From assembly GCA_945862475.1 (NCBI GenBank), contig CAMAYW010000067.1, positions 1 to 9,244 of the forward strand: DNA of 9,244 bases, given 5' to 3'. Shown here one piece after another: positions 6,356 to 9,244 of this stretch (the first letter of the stretch is position 1; each line of letters begins with the position of its first letter). The notes beneath the pieces were generated by a model, which ran no database searches, had not been told where the DNA came from, and saw only the letters and a program-made list of their open reading frames with translations. This stretch comes from Bacteriovorax stolpii. GTDB taxonomy: Bacteria > Bdellovibrionota > Bacteriovoracia > Bacteriovoracales > Bacteriovoracaceae. Position numbers and translations under genes: made by a program.

Positions 6356-6835
6356 ATGATTCAAATCATTCTTGCTCTTTTGATAACACTTAGTTCTTTT
6401 GCTGGTTCTACTTTTAAGGCCGAATTCCCAACTGGCCCAGAATCAACTTTAACTCCTGGCTCACTTTGTGATCGACCTGATGCTTACCGCTATCCTGAAA
6501 GAATTCCTTACTGTAACCGTGACGTCGATTCATCTTTAAAGAATGATGTGTTCCGTGAATATAGGGATGATGGCTATAAATTAAATCCCAAAGATCGCCA
6601 AAAATATAAAATTGATCATCTCATTCCTCTTTGTGCTGGAGGAAGTAATAACGAAGATAACCTCTGGCCTCAGCATGTGAGTATTTACATACAGACTGAT
6701 CCGTTAGAAGGAATTGGTTGTGAAAAATTAAAAGAAGGTCTCATTAAGCAAGCTGAATTGATTAAATTAATTCTTTCTGCAAAAAAAGACTTAAATCTTG
6801 TTCCGGAAGTTCTAAGAAAATTACAAAGTCTTTAA
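6356..6835 (+). CDS. secreted HNH-family endonuclease
   Basis: This 159-residue protein starts with a signal peptide (MIQIILALLITLSSFAGS), so it should act in the periplasm or outside the cell. The HNH core is KIDHLIPLCAGGSNNEDNLW (85-104). It has the Asp87-His88 pair, the GGSN turn, and Asn102 followed by LWPQ, the usual beta-beta-alpha-metal layout that cuts DNA or RNA with a divalent ion. The N-terminal TPGSLCDRP (33-41) and RIPYCNRDV (49-57) stretches recur in small secreted HNH proteins of predatory Bdellovibrio-like bacteria, from memory. Four mature cysteines (38, 53, 93, 122) suggest two disulfides, fitting export. AAGGA lies about eight bases before the ATG. No immunity gene is adjacent, so a nutrient or prey DNA role is more likely than a toxin role, by inference. 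Confidence 0.88.
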   Translation: MIQIILALLITLSSFAGSTFKAEFPTGPESTLTPGSLCDRPDAYRYPERIPYCNRDVDSSLKNDVFREYRDDGYKLNPKDRQKYKIDHLIPLCAGGSNNEDNLWPQHVSIYIQTDPLEGIGCEKLKEGLIKQAELIKLILSAKKDLNLVPEVLRKLQSL

Positions 6836-6840
6836 ATGTG

Positions 6841-6868
6841 TTTTGCCACTTGATAACAAGTGGCAAAA
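6841..6868. repeat. perfect 12-bp inverted repeat between convergent genes
   Basis: TTTTGCCACTTG (6841-6852) and CAAGTGGCAAAA (6857-6868) are perfect complements around ATAA. The element starts six bases after the nuclease stop and ends ten bases before the stop of the DUF4383 gene, so it can fold at the 3' end of both messages. The T residues open the stem and A residues follow it on both strands, so it lacks the U-tract of an intrinsic terminator. It may act as a 3'-end stabiliser or with Rho. Confidence 0.75.
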
Positions 6869-6878
6869 CTCTACAAAA

Positions 6879-7343
6879 CTACTTTTCTATACCTGTTACA
6901 CTTCTCTTACTAAACACTGCTCCTATCAGAAAAGTCACTCCAATTAACATATGAATCAAATGGTCAGAGGTTCCGATTTCAAATGAATCTGGAATAATTC
7001 GTAAAAGATATTGATCCATTTGAGCATAACCAACATTAGGATATCCAGGTGTTCCCATCACAAATCCTAGAACACCGATTGCAAAGTAAAGAAGTCCCAA
7101 ACTCACACATACAGCATAAGAACGCTTAATATTCTCTGAGTAACCGGTCCACAATGCGAGGGCACCAGAAGCAAGATGAATCGTATTATGGATAAGACTC
7201 AAGTGCATTCCCATAAGTCCAGGAGTCACAACTCCTGTTAAGCCCACAAATACAAAAAATATTCCAAGAGCAATACATACTTTTTGAGTCAAAACTCTGT
7301 CAGATACCATTCGTCCTGTTTTTCTATTCATTGTCGTTGGCAT
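6879..7343 (-). CDS. four-helix membrane protein, DUF4383-like
   Basis: This 154-residue inner-membrane protein has four predicted helices at about 20-40, 46-66, 75-97 and 125-144. The second helix holds LIHNTIHLASGALAL (50-64) and the fourth holds DHLIHMLIGVTFLIG (127-141). This pair of histidine-containing helices is typical of DUF4383 proteins as I recall them, whose function is not known. A polar loop of about 25 residues between helices 3 and 4 (GTPGYPNVGYAQMDQ) should face one side of the membrane. GGAG lies six bases before the ATG at 7343. It ends with TAG ten bases from the shared hairpin and is divergent from the universal stress gene. It may belong with that stress gene in a general stress response, but this rests only on adjacency. 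Confidence 0.8.
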   Translation of the reverse strand: MPTTMNRKTGRMVSDRVLTQKVCIALGIFFVFVGLTGVVTPGLMGMHLSLIHNTIHLASGALALWTGYSENIKRSYAVCVSLGLLYFAIGVLGFVMGTPGYPNVGYAQMDQYLLRIIPDSFEIGTSDHLIHMLIGVTFLIGAVFSKRSVTGIEK

Positions 7344-7405
7344 GAATGACTCCTTTGCATTTATTCTTCAACAAGATGAAAGCAAAAAGTAGGCCATTAT
7401 TCTCC

Positions 7406-7433
7406 TTGTTAAAACTTAGAGTTCTCGTATGGA
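7406..7433 (+). promoter_or_regulatory. candidate sigma-70-type promoter for the universal stress gene
   Basis: TTGTTA (7406-7411) and TATGGA (7428-7433) are 16 bases apart. Each matches the consensus at four of six positions. Transcription would start near 7440, leaving a leader of about 50 bases that includes the small hairpin at 7463-7479. This is a weak match in AT-rich DNA. Confidence 0.3.
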
Positions 7434-7460
7434 AACGACTCCCCTTTCAATCACCTAAAT

Positions 7461-7485
7461 TCCATTTCAATATGAAATGAATGGA
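7461..7485 (+). promoter_or_regulatory. leader hairpin next to the universal stress gene ribosome site
   Basis: CATTTCA (7463-7469) and TGAAATG (7473-7479) form a perfect 7-bp stem with a three-base loop. An alternative fold pairs TCCATT (7461-7466) with AATGGA (7480-7485), which takes in the first bases of the GGAGG ribosome site (7483-7487). The two folds exclude each other. The same sequence could instead be a protein-binding palindrome. Confidence 0.35.
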
Positions 7486-7492
7486 GGTTTAC

Positions 7493-7951
7493 ATGACATC
7501 AAATCATTTAGTCATTGCATTGCCTTTAGAAGATGATCTTTTAAATCCTTTCTATAGTTGGTCGAAATCGTTTGATTTCAATCAATTTGATTCCATCGCT
7601 TTTATTCACATCGTAAAAAAAACACTGACTCCGATTGAATTTAGCGTAATTGAAAGTCCTACTGAAGCAACGTTTCTACAGATGAAACCTACTCTTGAAA
7701 ATTTTCTCAAAGAAGAAAAAAACAAAATCATTCCAAAAAATTACTCTGGAGAAATTAAATATATTGTTTCAAAACATCTTCATCCAGATGAAGAGATGAT
7801 TCATTTCTTGAAAGATCTTAAAACAAACCTCATCGTGGTCTCCACAAGGGGTAAACACGGACTCAAAGGTCTTTTCACAAGCTCTTTTACGGACCGAATG
7901 GTTAAATTTTCGCCTTGTCATATCCTAGTCCTGAGACCCCAAGGCGAATAA
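7493..7951 (+). CDS. universal stress protein (UspA family)
   Basis: This 152-residue single-domain protein has the Rossmann-like Usp fold. It opens with strand HLVIALPL (5-12), has SIAFIHIVKK (34-43) as the second strand, and ends with LIVVSTRGKHGLKGL (113-127) and CHILVLRP (142-149). These proteins are cytoplasmic, often dimeric, and many bind ATP. The nucleotide loop here begins normally (Gly120, Gly123), but the later Gly-Ser/Thr that grips the phosphates reads TSSF (129-132), with Ser130 in place of glycine. ATP binding is therefore uncertain. I chose the ATG at 7493 because GGAGG (7483-7487) lies five bases before it. An ATG at 7481 would place that site inside the gene. The protease gene follows 100 bases downstream on the same strand and may share its transcript. 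Confidence 0.87.
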   Translation: MTSNHLVIALPLEDDLLNPFYSWSKSFDFNQFDSIAFIHIVKKTLTPIEFSVIESPTEATFLQMKPTLENFLKEEKNKIIPKNYSGEIKYIVSKHLHPDEEMIHFLKDLKTNLIVVSTRGKHGLKGLFTSSFTDRMVKFSPCHILVLRPQGE

Positions 7952-7983
7952 GTCCGTAAAATCGTAACGTTAGACCTGGTCAA

Positions 7984-8045
7984 CTCCTAGGCCTCATCGG
8001 AAATTCTAATGTTTAGAATTGATTCTCCGATAAGACCTGTAGGAG
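7984..8045 (+). promoter_or_regulatory. long leader hairpin covering the ribosome site of the protease gene
   Basis: Three paired blocks stack into one hairpin. CTCCT (7984-7988) pairs with AGGAG (8041-8045). AGGCCTCATCGGA (7989-8001) pairs with TCCGATAAGACCT (8026-8038) at 11 of 13 positions. AATTCTAA (8002-8009) pairs perfectly with TTAGAATT (8013-8020) around TGT. Unpaired bases are GATTC (8021-8025) and GT (8039-8040). AGGAG is the Shine-Dalgarno sequence, six bases before the ATG at 8052. The fold would therefore block translation of the protease until opened. On the opposite strand the two mismatches become G-U pairs, so a minus-strand RNA is also possible. There is no U-tract, so it is not an intrinsic terminator. 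Confidence 0.55.
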
Positions 8046-8051
8046 ATCTTT

Positions 8052-9244
8052 ATGCGTAAATTAATCCTTTTGATGGGGCTAATGACTTTATCTTTTTCTT
8101 GCGTGAAAGATGAAGGTGTCGTTGCCGAGGGAAGTAGTGCTACAGGTACAACGACTGGAAGCTCATCTGGTGGTTCGTCATCTGGGGGCTCATCTACTGG
8201 ATCATCCTCGCAAACAGATCCACTCCTCTCCGAATCTTGGCACTACCATAGCGATGGCACTGGCAAAGGATATAGTTCAGCAACCGCGGCTACCGATACT
8301 GATATCAATGTGAAGCCCGTTCATGATGTTTTAGGAATCAAAGGAGAAGGTGTACGAATCGCAGTTTCTGATAGTGGTGTTGAAATAAGCCATCCAGATT
8401 TGGCTGCTAACACCCTCGCCGGAGAACATCGAAGCTACGTTTATAATGATCCTGGCTATTGGGATAATTCAGATCCCACTCCAGGGGCTGGGTCAGATGA
8501 ACCCCATGGTACATCAGTAGCGGGACTTATATCGGCCGTCGGATGGAACGGAATTGGAAGCCGAGGTATTGCACCTCTTTCAAAATTTGCCGCATTTAAA
8601 TATGTTTTCACTCCGCTAAATTATAACGCCGCTACTCTTCTCGCAAAAGAACTCGATCAACTCAGTGGCGATTTTGATATTTTTAATCAAAGCTTTGGAA
8701 GAATAGGATCTTTTTTTGTTCAATCAGATGCACAAGTGGATCTGACCCTGAGAGCGAATACGGTTGGTATACCAGGAACAACACCTCTTCGAGTCGGAAA
8801 GGGTGCCATTTATATTCAAGCAGCAGGAAATAGTTTTTCAGAAAGCTATTCATATCCTCTCACGACAGCAAACTCAACGAGAACTGCCTCAGGACATACC
8901 AACGCTCACGAGGAATTATCTAGCCCATTTAAAATTGTAGTTGGTGCACTCAGTGGGAAAAATGATACGACACACGGAATGAAGGCCAGTTATTCAACAA
9001 TCGGAAGTAGCATTTGGGTGTCTGCTCCCGGTGGAGAAGATGGAATAAGTAAACCTGCGATCATCACAACCGACATTTCCTCATGTCAGATTGGATATAG
9101 TATTCGAAGTTTTCTATATCCAGATTTATTTAATTTTGGATTCCATTCTTCAAACTCAAGATGTGATTACACAAATATTTTTAATGGAACTTCAGCGGCA
9201 ACACCTGTTGTGTCAGGTGTTGTTGCCCTTATGTTAGATGCAAA
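8052..9244 (+). CDS. S8 (subtilisin/kexin-like) serine protease lipoprotein, 3' end outside the window
   Basis: The frame is open for 397 residues to the window edge, so the C-terminus is missing. It starts with a lipoprotein-type signal (MRKLILLMGLMTLSFSC). Cys17 is the likely lipidated residue, although Ser at -3 and Phe at -2 make the lipobox imperfect. Residues 28-54 are a flexible Ser/Gly/Thr linker with SSSGG units. The S8 domain begins near residue 85 and shows all catalytic parts: Asp107 (VSDSGVEISHPDL), His152 (EPHGTSVAGLI), oxyanion Asn260 (AAGNS) and Ser381 (NGTSAATPVVSG). The aspartate context and the DINVKPV start resemble the kexin/proprotein-convertase branch, where a P-domain often follows. 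Cysteines 345 and 371 may form a disulfide. It should sit on the envelope facing out of the cytoplasm. AGGAG six bases before the ATG fixes the start, and a hairpin may mask it. Confidence 0.92.
   Translation, partial: MRKLILLMGLMTLSFSCVKDEGVVAEGSSATGTTTGSSSGGSSSGGSSTGSSSQTDPLLSESWHYHSDGTGKGYSSATAATDTDINVKPVHDVLGIKGEGVRIAVSDSGVEISHPDLAANTLAGEHRSYVYNDPGYWDNSDPTPGAGSDEPHGTSVAGLISAVGWNGIGSRGIAPLSKFAAFKYVFTPLNYNAATLLAKELDQLSGDFDIFNQSFGRIGSFFVQSDAQVDLTLRANTVGIPGTTPLRVGKGAIYIQAAGNSFSESYSYPLTTANSTRTASGHTNAHEELSSPFKIVVGALSGKNDTTHGMKASYSTIGSSIWVSAPGGEDGISKPAIITTDISSCQIGYSIRSFLYPDLFNFGFHSSNSRCDYTNIFNGTSAATPVVSGVVALMLDA

Noticed and set aside
6836..6878. An intrinsic terminator shared by the nuclease and DUF4383 genes
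   Set aside because: The stem is perfect but is followed by A residues on both strands, so the required U-tract is missing. It is listed as an inverted repeat instead.
6356..7343. The HNH nuclease and neighbouring membrane protein as a toxin-immunity pair
   Set aside because: The genes converge rather than form an operon. The nuclease has a plain signal peptide and no delivery domain, and the membrane protein resembles DUF4383 rather than any known immunity family.
8110..8313. Plus-strand open frame of 67 codons within the protease gene
   Set aside because: It is an out-of-frame reading of the protease linker. The protease frame is open, has all catalytic motifs and a good ribosome site.

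Overview
The window is AT-rich, densely packed chromosomal DNA. The likely source is a Gram-negative bacterium of the Bdellovibrio/Bacteriovorax type (Bdellovibrionota). This is an inference from protein style: a small secreted HNH nuclease with paired cysteines, a lipoprotein subtilase with a Ser/Gly linker, and a soluble PAS chemoreceptor. No rRNA, tRNA, CRISPR array, insertion sequence or phage gene was seen, and no gap between genes reaches 300 bases.

Layout. Positions 12-3623 are a minus-strand block. Read in the direction of transcription it holds a secreted protein of unknown function, a PaaI-like hotdog thioesterase, a cytoplasmic PAS methyl-accepting chemotaxis protein, a strong UUCG-capped terminator, and a PLP enzyme of the Cys/Met (trans-sulfuration) family. 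Positions 3702-5398 are a plus-strand two-gene operon: a nucleotidyltransferase fused to a BON domain, joined by an ATGA overlap to a calcineurin-like metallophosphoesterase. This operon meets, tail to tail with a 4-base overlap, a minus-strand LigB/DODA-family gene (5395-6210) that has lost three of the four expected metal-binding histidines. A secreted HNH nuclease (plus) and a DUF4383 membrane protein (minus) then converge on a perfect 12-bp hairpin. A universal stress protein follows. The window closes inside a kexin-like S8 serine protease lipoprotein that runs off the right edge.

How the parts may work together. The clearest functional unit is the nucleotidyltransferase-BON/phosphoesterase pair, whose predicted activities (adding a nucleotidyl group, cleaving phosphodiesters) could oppose each other; substrate and role are unknown. 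The nuclease and the protease are both predicted to act outside the cytoplasm, fitting a scavenging or predatory life style. Three leaders carry notable inverted repeats. The most striking is a long hairpin before the protease that would pair with its Shine-Dalgarno sequence. The most promising undescribed items are the NTase-BON/phosphoesterase module, the metal-site-degenerate DODA homologue, and the structured protease leader.
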